From the NCBI GenBank assembly GCA_023445955.1, contig JAEXJH010000451.1, positions 1 to 6,067 on the forward strand: DNA of 6,067 bases. The letters are read 5' to 3'. Of the stretch, positions 1 to 6,067 are shown in pieces. A model generated the notes under the pieces. It worked only from the letters and a program-made list of their open reading frames with translations. It did not search any database and was not told the origin of the DNA. Within the stretch, counting starts at the first letter, position 1, and each line of letters starts with the position of its first letter. The position numbers and the translations under genes were made by a program. Source of the stretch: Pseudomonadota bacterium. GTDB taxonomy: Bacteria > Pseudomonadota > Alphaproteobacteria > Caulobacterales > Caulobacteraceae.

Positions 1-1296
1 ACCCTGGCCTTTCCCGAAGGCCTGCCCAACAACGTGACCCAGACCGCCCGCTCCTACTACGCCGAGGCGCGCGCGCCGCTGGTCTCGCGAGACGATGGGC
101 CTTGGCTGCTGTCTGGCCTGGAGCTGCAATTGGCGGCGCGCCGCGACGCCGTGCGTTCGCTTCTTCCCGCCAATCTGGAGGACTATTCGGAGACCAACGA
201 CAAGCCGGTCGACGATCACCAGTCCGTCTCGGTCTACACCCTGGGCCTGCGGGTCTTTCCGCTACCCCATGTGATGCTGCGCTCCAGCCTGGCGTCCGGC
301 TTTCTGCCGCCGGCGATCGGCCAGTTGGCGTATGCGACCACGCCCTACGTCACGAACCCCGACCTCTACAACGCCCTGGGCGGTGAAGCGGCGGGCTACA
401 GATTCGTCCCGTCGTTCGCCGTGCCGAGCGACGCCAAACGGGGCGGCGCTCCGATCGGCAGCGAACAGGCGTTCGGTCTCACCCTGGGCGGATCGCGGGC
501 CACGGAGCGGGCGCGAAGCGTTTCGGTCGGCCTGGTGGCGACGCCGCCCGTCCTGCCCGGCCTGAGGGTCTCGATCGACTACACGCGCATCACCAAGACC
601 GGCGAACCCGTGCTGATCCATGACGGCAGCGTGCAGTACTTCCTCGACCACGAGGACCTCTATCCAGGCCGCGTGACCCGCGCGGCCCTGACCGACGCCG
701 ACCGCGCCAAAGGCTATGCCGCGGGGGCGATCACCGGCCTCAACGCCACCTCCCTCAGCGTCGGCGAGACGATCAGCGAGGCGGTGGACTTCCAGCTGGA
801 CTATCGGATCGCCACCCGAAAGGCCGGCGACCTGAGGGTCTCGAGTTCGGCGACGTGGCAGCCCACCCTGAAGCGCCGCCAGGATCTGAACACCGAGGCC
901 ATCAACGCGGTCGGCGACGGCGTAGGCCCGCTGATCTGGCGAGGCTCGGCGAGCCTGGAGTGGTCGAAGGGCCCGTGGATGATGGGCGTCACCGCCGAAT
1001 ACTATGATCACTACCGGGTCACGCCGGCGGGCCAGAGCCAGGACGTCGTCGATCAGGTCGCGCGCCTTCAGGGCTCGGCCTGGATTCCCCGTCAGCTCTA
1101 TTTCGACCTGGCCGGCGCCTACCGCTTCGACCTGCCGCCGACCGCGCTGGCGCGCTCGGTCGAGGTGCAGTGCGGGATCCGCAACGTCCTGGATCACGAC
1201 GCGCCGGTGGTCGCGGCGCAGTACGGCCTGGCCTACAGCCCCTATGCCGACCCGCGCGGCCGCCGCTTCGAACTGACTCTGCTCAGCCGCTTCTAG
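1..1296 (+). CDS. TonB-dependent outer-membrane receptor, C-terminal beta-barrel part (5' truncated by window edge)
   Basis: The reading frame is open from base 1 to a TAG stop, giving 431 visible residues. An in-frame GTG at base 34 is not the start, because the frame continues upstream with coherent barrel-like sequence. The N-terminal signal peptide, TonB box and plug domain lie outside the window. What is visible are alternating short amphipathic segments rich in Tyr, Arg and Ser separated by loops, such as VSVGLVATPP, LRVSIDYTRI and WMMGVTAEYYDHYRV. The end is typical of the family: a G-I-R-N-V-L-D-H segment, then P-Y-A-D-P-R-G-R-R-F and a terminal Phe, the outer-membrane insertion signal. 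Such receptors import ferric siderophores, cobalamin, sugars or other substrates using TonB energy; the substrate here cannot be told. A Cys in the penultimate-strand region (VQCGIRN) is slightly unusual for a barrel. The gene converges on the hybrid kinase. Confidence 0.9.
   Translation, partial: TLAFPEGLPNNVTQTARSYYAEARAPLVSRDDGPWLLSGLELQLAARRDAVRSLLPANLEDYSETNDKPVDDHQSVSVYTLGLRVFPLPHVMLRSSLASGFLPPAIGQLAYATTPYVTNPDLYNALGGEAAGYRFVPSFAVPSDAKRGGAPIGSEQAFGLTLGGSRATERARSVSVGLVATPPVLPGLRVSIDYTRITKTGEPVLIHDGSVQYFLDHEDLYPGRVTRAALTDADRAKGYAAGAITGLNATSLSVGETISEAVDFQLDYRIATRKAGDLRVSSSATWQPTLKRRQDLNTEAINAVGDGVGPLIWRGSASLEWSKGPWMMGVTAEYYDHYRVTPAGQSQDVVDQVARLQGSAWIPRQLYFDLAGAYRFDLPPTALARSVEVQCGIRNVLDHDAPVVAAQYGLAYSPYADPRGRRFELTLLSRF
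1293..1296. other. CTAG shared by two convergent stop codons
   Basis: The receptor gene ends with TAG at 1294-1296 on the plus strand, and the hybrid kinase ends with TAG at 1295-1293 on the minus strand. The two genes overlap tail to tail by four bases. This leaves no room for an intergenic terminator, so any transcription end must lie inside the opposite gene. Confidence 0.95.
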
Positions 1297-4064
1297 GGCG
1301 TTCCGGCGCGATCCAGGATGGCGCCAATACGGCGGGCGAGCTGATCGATCGCAAACGGCTTGGTGATGATCTCCATGCCCTCGGCGAGGAAGGCGGCCTG
1401 GTCGGCGGCCTGCTCCGCATAGCCCGTCATGAACAGGATCGGCAGCTTGGGCCGGCTTTCCCGCGCGATCTCGGCGAGCTGGCGGCCATTCAGGCCCGGC
1501 AGACCCACATCGCTGATCATCAAGTCGATGGGGCGGGCCGACTGCAGAATGGGCGTCGCGTCCCGGCCGCCTTCGGTCTCGATCGCGCGATAGCCGAGCT
1601 CCTCGAGCACCTGGACCACCAGAAGCCGCACGGAGGGATCATCCTCGACGACCAGAACCGTCTCGCCCGCGCCCGCATGGGCCGTGCCGTCGAGTTCGTC
1701 CGTCGCCTGGTCGGCCTGGCCCGCATAGCGGGGCAGGAAAAGGCGGATGGTCGTGCCGGCGCCTTCGCGGCTCTCGATCTCGATGTGCCCGCGCGACTGC
1801 TGGACGAAGCCGTAGATCATGGAGAGGCCAAGACCTGTCCCCTGGCCCAGCGGCTTGGTCGTGAAGAACGGGTCGAACACCTTGCCCAGCACGTCCGGCG
1901 CCATGCCCAGGCCCGTGTCGGACACGCTGAGCTCGACATAGTCGCCGGCCTCGGCCCGGTCGCTCTTGGCCAGGCGCGAGGCCGAGAGCTGGACATTGCG
2001 CGCGGCGATCATCAGGCGACCGCCACGCGGCATGGCGTCCCGGGCATTGATCGCCAGGTTGAGGATGGCGCTTTCCAGCTGGTTGTCGTCGGCGATGGCC
2101 GTCCAAAGGTCGCCGGAAAGATCGGTTTCCAGCCGCACCTGCTCGCCCAGGGTCCGGCGCAGCAGGTCCTCCATCGACGCCACCAGGGTGGTGACATCCA
2201 GGGGACGGCTGTCCAGGGACTGGCGGCGGGAGAAGGCCAGCAGGCGATGGGTCAGGGCGGCGGCGCGCTGGCCCGACTGCATGGCCGCCTCCAGGAAGCG
2301 GTCGGCGTCGGCCACCCGCCCCTCGCCGATCCGTCGGCGGACCATGTCGATGCCGCCCAGGATGCCGGTCAGCATGTTGTTGAAATCGTGGGCCAGGCCG
2401 CCGGTCAGCTGGCCGACGGCCTCCATCTTCTGGCTCTGGCGCAGCTGGTCTTCCAGCGCCTTGCGCTGGGTGACGTCACGCCCGACGGCGTAGATGAACT
2501 CGCCCTCGGGCACGGCGGTCCAGTTGATCCAGCGGTACTCGCCGTCCTTGGCCAGCACCCGGCAGTCGAAGTCGGCGATCGCGTCGCCCGACTTCAGGCC
2601 GGCGGTCTGCTGCTGGGCGTGGAGCTTGTCGTCGGCATGGACCAGCCCGCCCATCGGCACGCCGACCAGATCGGCCGAGTCGTAGCCGAGCAGCTCTCTC
2701 CAGGCCGGATTGATCGCGCGGTAGACGCCATCGCGGCCCGAAATGCTGAGAAGGTCTCGCGACAGGTTCCACACCCGGTCGCGCTCCTGATTGCTGACCT
2801 CGACGCGCTCTTCCAGCGCCGCGGCCAAGGACCGAAGCCTGGCCTCCGACCGCTTGGTGGCGGTGATGTCGTAGATGACGCCGATGAAGCTGACGCCGCC
2901 GGTCGGCGCGGCCTGGTACTCGCCGCGGCAGGCCAGCCAGCGCTCCTCGCCATTGTCGGCGCGCTCGACGCGGAACTCATGGAAGGCCCCGCCCAGGGGA
3001 ACATCGGCCGCTCCGGCGGCGATCAGCGGCGGGTCGTCGGAATGGACCACGGCATTGATGGTGCGCACCGGCAGGCTGGCGGTCGGCTGCAGACCCAGCA
3101 ACCGGCAGAACTCCTCGGACACGTCCGCCGTGCCAAAGCCGCTGAGATACTGGAAGGTGCCGACACCGCCGGCCGACTGGGCGATGCGAAGCCGCTCCTC
3201 GACGCGCTTCTGATCAGTGATGTCGGCCAGCACGCCCGAGAAGCGGAGCGGCTGGTCGTTCTCGTCCAGGAAGGTGCGGCCGCGGGCAGACACCCAACGC
3301 ATCTCGCCATCCACGACCACGCGATAGTCACGCCCGAAGACTTCGGCGCCATGCAGGGCGCCGGCGACGGCGATCTTCAACCGCATCCGGTCGGCCGCGT
3401 AGACCGTATCGAAGAACGCCGAGGTCGGCAGGCCCTTGGCGGACGCGCTTGGATCAAGGCCATAGGGGCCGGCGAAACGGGCGTCGGCGATCAGCCGGCC
3501 GCCAATGATATCCCACTCCCAGGCGCCCGCGGCGCCCGCCACCGCCTGAGCGACCCGCAGCCGTTCCTTGGCCTCGGCCAGACGCTGGCGCGTGGCCCGC
3601 AGATCGCGTCCCAAATCCACATCGCGGTAGTCCGCGCTGACATCCATCTGGGTGGCGATGCGCAACACCGACGCGCCCAAGGCGTCACGCACGGTCGTGA
3701 TGTTGAGCCGGTTCCAGAAGGTGGCGCCGTCGCGGCGGACGTTAAGCAGGTCCGCGCTGGCCACGCCCGACGTCGCGAGCGCCTGGGCGAGGCGCGCCAC
3801 CGTCTCCGGATCGGTCTCATTGGTCTGCAGAAAGCGACAGTTGCGGCCGATCGCGTCGTCGGCGTCGTAGCCGGTGAGCGCCTCGAAGGCGGCGTTGACG
3901 AAGATGACCGGGTCGTCGTCCTGGCGCGGGTCGGTCACGGCGATCGCAACGCCGGATCCGGCGAGGGCGTCGAACAGCGGCCCAGCCAGGGCGCGCAGGG
4001 CGTCCAGGTCCGCGGCCGCCCCCCGATTTCCACGGCGGATCGCTGGATCGACGATATCGGTCAT
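1293..4064 (-). CDS. LOV-PAS-PAS-PAS hybrid histidine kinase with C-terminal receiver (putative blue-light sensor)
   Basis: This is a 923-residue protein with no signal peptide or membrane segment, so it is probably cytosolic. Domains in order: LOV about 37-145, with motif GRNCRFLQ at 73-80 (predicted adduct Cys76; flavin-contact residues Asn75, Arg77, Gln80, Asn108, Asn118 and Gln139 all present); a helical linker about 150-175; PAS2 about 168-285; PAS3 about 292-404; a coiled-coil-like linker; PAS4 about 430-535; HisKA with H-box GLAHDFNN (His559); HATPase with N-box residues Asn669 and Asn673, G1 DTGLG (716-720), F-box FDPFFTTK and G2 GQGTGLGL; receiver about 802-918 with acidic pair Asp808/Asp809, phosphoacceptor Asp852, Thr880 and Lys902. 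All catalytic residues are intact. The ATG at 4064 is chosen because an in-frame TGA lies only 36 nt upstream; no clear Shine-Dalgarno precedes it. Blue-light sensing is inferred from the motif; the output partner is unknown, and no separate Hpt protein is seen. Confidence 0.95.
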   Translation of the reverse strand: MTDIVDPAIRRGNRGAAADLDALRALAGPLFDALAGSGVAIAVTDPRQDDDPVIFVNAAFEALTGYDADDAIGRNCRFLQTNETDPETVARLAQALATSGVASADLLNVRRDGATFWNRLNITTVRDALGASVLRIATQMDVSADYRDVDLGRDLRATRQRLAEAKERLRVAQAVAGAAGAWEWDIIGGRLIADARFAGPYGLDPSASAKGLPTSAFFDTVYAADRMRLKIAVAGALHGAEVFGRDYRVVVDGEMRWVSARGRTFLDENDQPLRFSGVLADITDQKRVEERLRIAQSAGGVGTFQYLSGFGTADVSEEFCRLLGLQPTASLPVRTINAVVHSDDPPLIAAGAADVPLGGAFHEFRVERADNGEERWLACRGEYQAAPTGGVSFIGVIYDITATKRSEARLRSLAAALEERVEVSNQERDRVWNLSRDLLSISGRDGVYRAINPAWRELLGYDSADLVGVPMGGLVHADDKLHAQQQTAGLKSGDAIADFDCRVLAKDGEYRWINWTAVPEGEFIYAVGRDVTQRKALEDQLRQSQKMEAVGQLTGGLAHDFNNMLTGILGGIDMVRRRIGEGRVADADRFLEAAMQSGQRAAALTHRLLAFSRRQSLDSRPLDVTTLVASMEDLLRRTLGEQVRLETDLSGDLWTAIADDNQLESAILNLAINARDAMPRGGRLMIAARNVQLSASRLAKSDRAEAGDYVELSVSDTGLGMAPDVLGKVFDPFFTTKPLGQGTGLGLSMIYGFVQQSRGHIEIESREGAGTTIRLFLPRYAGQADQATDELDGTAHAGAGETVLVVEDDPSVRLLVVQVLEELGYRAIETEGGRDATPILQSARPIDLMISDVGLPGLNGRQLAEIARESRPKLPILFMTGYAEQAADQAAFLAEGMEIITKPFAIDQLARRIGAILDRAGTP

Positions 4065-4072
4065 GACGTCAT
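4063..4072. repeat. 10-bp perfect palindrome ATGACGTCAT at the LOV kinase start codon (copy 1)
   Basis: The palindrome overlaps the first two bases of the kinase ATG on the minus strand and extends into the spacer. The identical 10-mer, plus one further matching base, recurs at 5397-5406. Its position could suit an operator or be chance; the sequence alone does not decide. Confidence 0.4.
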
Positions 4073-4112
4073 CACAACGCCAAGCTGGACAATAGGTTCA
4101 GCCAGCTCTTCA
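4065..4112 (-). other. 48-nt spacer between cheC and the LOV kinase gene
   Basis: The spacer is in frame with both flanking genes. It opens with a second TGA directly after the cheC stop, and another TGA lies 36 nt before the kinase ATG, so no read-through fusion is possible. There is no clear Shine-Dalgarno near the kinase start and no terminator hairpin. Co-transcription with cheC is therefore plausible, but the kinase may be translated less efficiently or may have its own promoter, which I cannot identify. Confidence 0.6.
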
Positions 4113-4751
4113 TCAGCCGACGTCGCCAGCGACGCGCTCGATGAAGTCGTTGATCAGGGTGCGCAGGGCCTGCAGCGACGGCAGGTCCATGAGCATGGCG
4201 ATATAGCCGCGGATGTCGCGGTCGTTGATGGCGAAGTTGATGTAGAGGAACAGCACCACGCCGCCCTCGGCGTGCTTGTCCGACAGATCAAACAGCGACG
4301 CGCCGTCGCCGCGCAGAACCTCCGGCAGCGACATCTGCAAGGGCCTCTGCAGCATGTTGGCCATGGTCGCCAGGCAGCTGTTGAGCACCACGTTGCCGGT
4401 CTCGGCCAGCGCCTCGTCTTCCATCTCGCCGGCCTCGCCCGCCGAGAGCGCGCCGCCGGTCACGGCGTGGACCAGGGCCATGCTGTTGGCCTGCGGGAAG
4501 ATCAGCAGCGCGCGTCCCGAGAACACGCCTTCGAAATCCTGCCGGACCGCGACCAGCCCGCCGCTCTCGCGCTCGCGGATCAGGGTGGCGGCGCCCTCAC
4601 GGGTGACGACCTCGACCGAGGGCACCGACAGCAGAACCTGTTCGCCGACCATCTTGCGCAGGCTGCTGGCCGCTCGGCTGACGCCGATATTGACCAGCTC
4701 GGTGAGCGCGTCGCGCTCCAGCTCTTCCAGAAAGATGACCTGGATGCTCAT
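4113..4751 (-). CDS. cheC: CheC-type CheY-P phosphatase
   Basis: This 212-residue soluble protein has the length of CheC (about 200) rather than the shorter CheX. The CheC family dephosphorylates CheY-like receivers through paired E-x-x-N active sites. Both halves are visible: Asp14-x3-Glu18-x2-Asn21 in the first helix (the ALTELVNIG region), and Glu113-x3-Glu117-x2-Asn120 (the ALAETGNVV region), followed by the family-like stretch NSCLATMANML. The second site has Glu where Asp or Ser is more usual at the first position. The start codon overlaps the stop of the receiver gene by 1 nt (TAATG), so translation is probably coupled, and that receiver is the obvious substrate. The gene ends in TGA followed at once by a second in-frame TGA. 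CheC is best known from Firmicutes, Thermotoga and archaea, so its use here is somewhat unusual. No CheD gene is in view. Confidence 0.88.
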   Translation of the reverse strand: MSIQVIFLEELERDALTELVNIGVSRAASSLRKMVGEQVLLSVPSVEVVTREGAATLIRERESGGLVAVRQDFEGVFSGRALLIFPQANSMALVHAVTGGALSAGEAGEMEDEALAETGNVVLNSCLATMANMLQRPLQMSLPEVLRGDGASLFDLSDKHAEGGVVLFLYINFAINDRDIRGYIAMLMDLPSLQALRTLINDFIERVAGDVG

Positions 4752-5131
4752 TACCCGGCCGATCGCAGGCGCAGCGCCGCGCCCGAGATGAAGCCGCGCA
4801 TGCCGTCTTCGGTCACGGGCTTGGGAATGAAGGCGGCGTTGGCCGCGCGAGCCCTGGCCATGATCTCGTCCTGCACATTGGCCGTGGCCACCGCGATCGG
4901 CATGTCCGGAAAGCGTGCGCGCAGTTCTTCGGCCAGTTCCAGGCCATCACGACCCGGCATGTTGAAATCCAGCACCGCCAGATCCACCGCCTGGCTGTCC
5001 AGCAAGGCCAGAGCCTCGTCGGCGTTGCTGGCTTCCAGACGTGACCAGTCGGGCTGCAAAGCCGCGATGGTCTTGCCCACGACGATGCGGGCCAGCTTGC
5101 TGTCATCGACGATGAGAACGGTCGCCCCCAT
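4751..5131 (-). CDS. Single-domain CheY-like response regulator
   Basis: The 126 residues are one receiver domain with no output domain. The canonical residues are present: Asp9 and Asp10 (Mg2+ binding, VDDSK), Asp55 as phosphoacceptor (VLDFNMPG), Thr83 (VATAN) and Lys104 (IPKPV). Phe101 occupies the aromatic switch position where enteric CheY has Tyr106. It lies between the STAS gene (45 nt upstream) and cheC (1-nt overlap), with cheA two genes upstream, so it is most likely the phosphorylation target of that CheA and the substrate of CheC. The ATG at 5131 is supported by GGAG 10 nt upstream. Whether it acts on the flagellar motor or on another output cannot be told from the sequence, so I give no cheY number. 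Confidence 0.93.
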   Translation of the reverse strand: MGATVLIVDDSKLARIVVGKTIAALQPDWSRLEASNADEALALLDSQAVDLAVLDFNMPGRDGLELAEELRARFPDMPIAVATANVQDEIMARARAANAAFIPKPVTEDGMRGFISGAALRLRSAG

Positions 5132-5141
5132 GAACTTTTCA

Positions 5142-5145
5142 CTCC
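5142..5145 (-). promoter_or_regulatory. Ribosome binding site of the CheY-like receiver gene
   Basis: Read on the minus strand this is GGAG, 10 nt before the ATG at 5131, within the 45-nt gap after the STAS gene. It supports the chosen start. No promoter is evident in the same gap. Confidence 0.65.
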
Positions 5146-5176
5146 GGTTCGCCGCGCCGAGACGCGACCTATCATC

Positions 5177-5425
5177 TTAGGGCTGAGCCGCCCGACCAAG
5201 GGCCGGGACCAAAAGCTTGCCAAGGAATCCGTCGGCCGGCGCTCCAACGATCTGGCCCTCAAAGGCCAGGATCGCTTGAACGACAGCAGCATGTAGACTT
5301 TCGCAGGTCGACACGTCGAGCGTGACCTTACGAGATTTCTGTAGCAGAGCCACGAGCGTCTCTGCGTCCTCCACCCGACATGGGCCTTGTAAATAAATGA
5401 CGTCATCGATGGCGCTGACGCTCAT
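5177..5425 (-). CDS. Small STAS-domain-like protein of the chemosensory operon
   Basis: This 82-residue protein has the pattern of a minimal STAS fold. A first strand (VIYLQGPC) is followed by a helix (EDAETLVALLQKS), a strand ending in the V-T-L-D-V-S segment (Asp37, Ser39), and a helix (HAAVVQAILAF) leading to a last strand (QIVGAP). STAS proteins such as SpoIIAA use an Asp-Ser pair just before the second helix. Here that place appears to be His45-Ala46, so the phosphorylatable Ser is missing and a binding or scaffold role is more likely than a phospho-switch; this alignment was made by eye. The ATG overlaps the cheA stop as ATGA and has a good AGGAG 8 nt upstream, so translation with cheA is probably coupled. 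Base composition is markedly less GC-rich than its neighbours and a TTA leucine codon occurs at residue 12. The family call is moderate; the gene call is strong. Confidence 0.72.
   Translation of the reverse strand: MSVSAIDDVIYLQGPCRVEDAETLVALLQKSRKVTLDVSTCESLHAAVVQAILAFEGQIVGAPADGFLGKLLVPALGRAAQP
5397..5406. repeat. 10-bp perfect palindrome ATGACGTCAT inside the STAS gene start (copy 2)
   Basis: This copy is identical to the one at 4063-4072 and lies about 20 nt inside the STAS gene, where it encodes part of the Asp-Asp-Val-Ile segment. Because it is coding, its occurrence may be coincidental. Confidence 0.35.
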
Positions 5426-6067
5426 GGAATAAGCTCCTGCAGGTCCAGGATCATCAGCACCGCGCCATTGGCCAACAAGGTCGAGCCTACCACGCCGCGC
5501 GCGCCTGCGAGCAAGCCGCTCATCGGACGGACAGCCGCGTCCATGCGCTCGACGATGGCGTCGACCGAGAAGCCGACCAGCTCATCGCCGACCCGCGTGA
5601 CGACGACGCGTTCGGCGGCGCGCTCGGTCAGGTCGGGCGCGCCGACCAGATCGCCGAGCCGAACCAGCGGGATGACCTGATCACGCAGCTGGAAGGCATG
5701 GCCGGCGCGCACCGGGACGATACGGTCTGCGCTGACCCGCGTGGTCTCGACGATGTGGTCGAGGGTCAAGCCATAGCGCTCCTCGCCACAGGCCACGACC
5801 ATCACCTTGGTCAGCACCATGCTGATCGGCAGCAGGATGCGGATCGTCGAACCCTGCCCGGCTCGGCTCTGGATATCCACACGCCCGCCCAGCCGGCCGA
5901 CAGCGGTCCGCACGGCGTCCATGCCGACGCCTCGGCCCGAAACCTCGCTGACGGTCGATGCGGTCGAGAAGCCGGGCAGGAAGATCAGGTCTATGGCCCC
6001 GCGATCGTCCAGCGCCTCGGCGGCCTGGGCTGAGATCAGTCCTCGCGCCGCCGCCAGGGTCCGGATG
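5422..6067 (-). CDS. cheA: Chemotaxis histidine kinase CheA, C-terminal part (5' truncated by window edge)
   Basis: The frame is open from the right edge to a TGA, giving 214 visible residues. The first part is the end of the CheA ATPase domain: the A-A-R-G-L-I-S-A-Q-A-A-E-A-L segment, then DLIFLPGFSTA and SGRGVGMD, which is the family's G2 nucleotide-binding box, then R-V-D-I-Q-S and GQGSTIRILLP, the closing strands of the fold. The remainder, from about MVLTKVMVVACGEERYGL to the end at LILDLQELIP, is the CheW-like regulatory (P5) domain that docks CheW and receptor arrays; VIPLVRLGDLVG is typical. The phosphotransfer (Hpt) domain and dimerisation helices lie beyond the window. An ATG at 5922 is internal (within GRGVGMD) and is not the start. 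Its stop overlaps the start of the STAS gene, placing cheA upstream in the same transcript. Confidence 0.96.
   Translation of the reverse strand, partial: IRTLAAARGLISAQAAEALDDRGAIDLIFLPGFSTASTVSEVSGRGVGMDAVRTAVGRLGGRVDIQSRAGQGSTIRILLPISMVLTKVMVVACGEERYGLTLDHIVETTRVSADRIVPVRAGHAFQLRDQVIPLVRLGDLVGAPDLTERAAERVVVTRVGDELVGFSVDAIVERMDAAVRPMSGLLAGARGVVGSTLLANGAVLMILDLQELIP
5434..5438 (-). promoter_or_regulatory. Ribosome binding site of the STAS gene
   Basis: Read on the minus strand this is AGGAG, 8 nt before the ATG at 5425. It lies inside the last codons of cheA. It is the best Shine-Dalgarno match among the minus-strand genes and supports the ATGA-overlapping start. Confidence 0.8.

Noticed and set aside
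262..1197. A 311-codon minus-strand reading frame inside the TonB-dependent receptor gene
   Set aside because: The plus-strand frame gives a recognisable beta-barrel with the family's C-terminal signature; the opposite frame is low-complexity Arg/Gly/Ala/Asp-rich sequence.
2470..2479. Palindrome GTGACGTCAC as a third operator copy
   Set aside because: It lies deep inside the kinase gene and encodes the common PAS-ending Asp-Val-Thr segment; it differs from the other two copies at the outer bases.
4084..4105. TGGC-N8-TTGT on the minus strand upstream of the LOV kinase, resembling a sigma-54 promoter
   Set aside because: The -12 element reads TTGT instead of TTGC, the rest of the consensus is poor, and no activator site is evident.
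5132..5176. GC-rich self-complementary pieces (CGCG repeats) in the gap between the STAS and receiver genes
   Set aside because: The arms are only about four bases, with no T-tract; this is not a credible terminator or riboswitch.
1170..5180. A 1336-codon open reading frame on the plus strand opposite the kinase, cheC and receiver genes
   Set aside because: It runs antisense to three genes with clear domains and catalytic motifs. Its translation is rich in Arg, Gly, Ala, His and Gln with no recognisable domain, as expected for the shadow of GC-rich coding sequence.
5698..6033. A 111-codon plus-strand reading frame opposite cheA
   Set aside because: The minus strand carries unmistakable CheA motifs (PGFSTA, SGRGVGMD); the plus-strand frame has none.

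Overview
The window is GC-rich and gene-dense, with overlapping or nearly abutting genes. The long spurious reading frame opposite the real genes is typical of a high-GC genome. A large TonB-dependent receptor next to a LOV/PAS hybrid kinase and a chemosensory gene set suggests an alphaproteobacterium of the Caulobacterales type (Caulobacter, Phenylobacterium or Brevundimonas-like). This placement is an inference from gene content and style, not from a marker gene.

Layout. (1) Positions 1-1296, plus strand: the C-terminal 431 residues of a TonB-dependent outer-membrane receptor, cut by the left edge. (2) Positions 1293-6067, minus strand: a compact run of five genes read right to left. It starts with the C-terminal end of a CheA histidine kinase (cut by the right edge). 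Then come an 82-residue STAS-like protein (4-nt ATGA overlap with cheA), a single-domain CheY-like receiver, a CheC-type phosphatase (1-nt overlap with the receiver) and, 48 nt downstream, a 923-residue soluble hybrid histidine kinase. The kinase and the receptor converge, and their stop codons overlap inside one CTAG.

How the genes may work together. CheA should phosphorylate the CheY-like receiver, and CheC should dephosphorylate it. The STAS protein, co-translated with CheA, probably acts as a protein-interaction module. The hybrid kinase carries an N-terminal LOV domain with the photoactive-cysteine motif GRNCRFLQ and all the flavin-contacting residues I could check. It then has three more PAS domains, HisKA, HATPase and a C-terminal receiver. 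The likely reading is a blue-light-sensing phosphorelay protein encoded beside, and possibly in the same operon as, a chemosensory pathway. That coupling is the most interesting aspect of the window.

No stretch of more than about 50 bases lacks a gene. I see no tRNA, rRNA, mobile element, CRISPR array or convincing rho-independent terminator.
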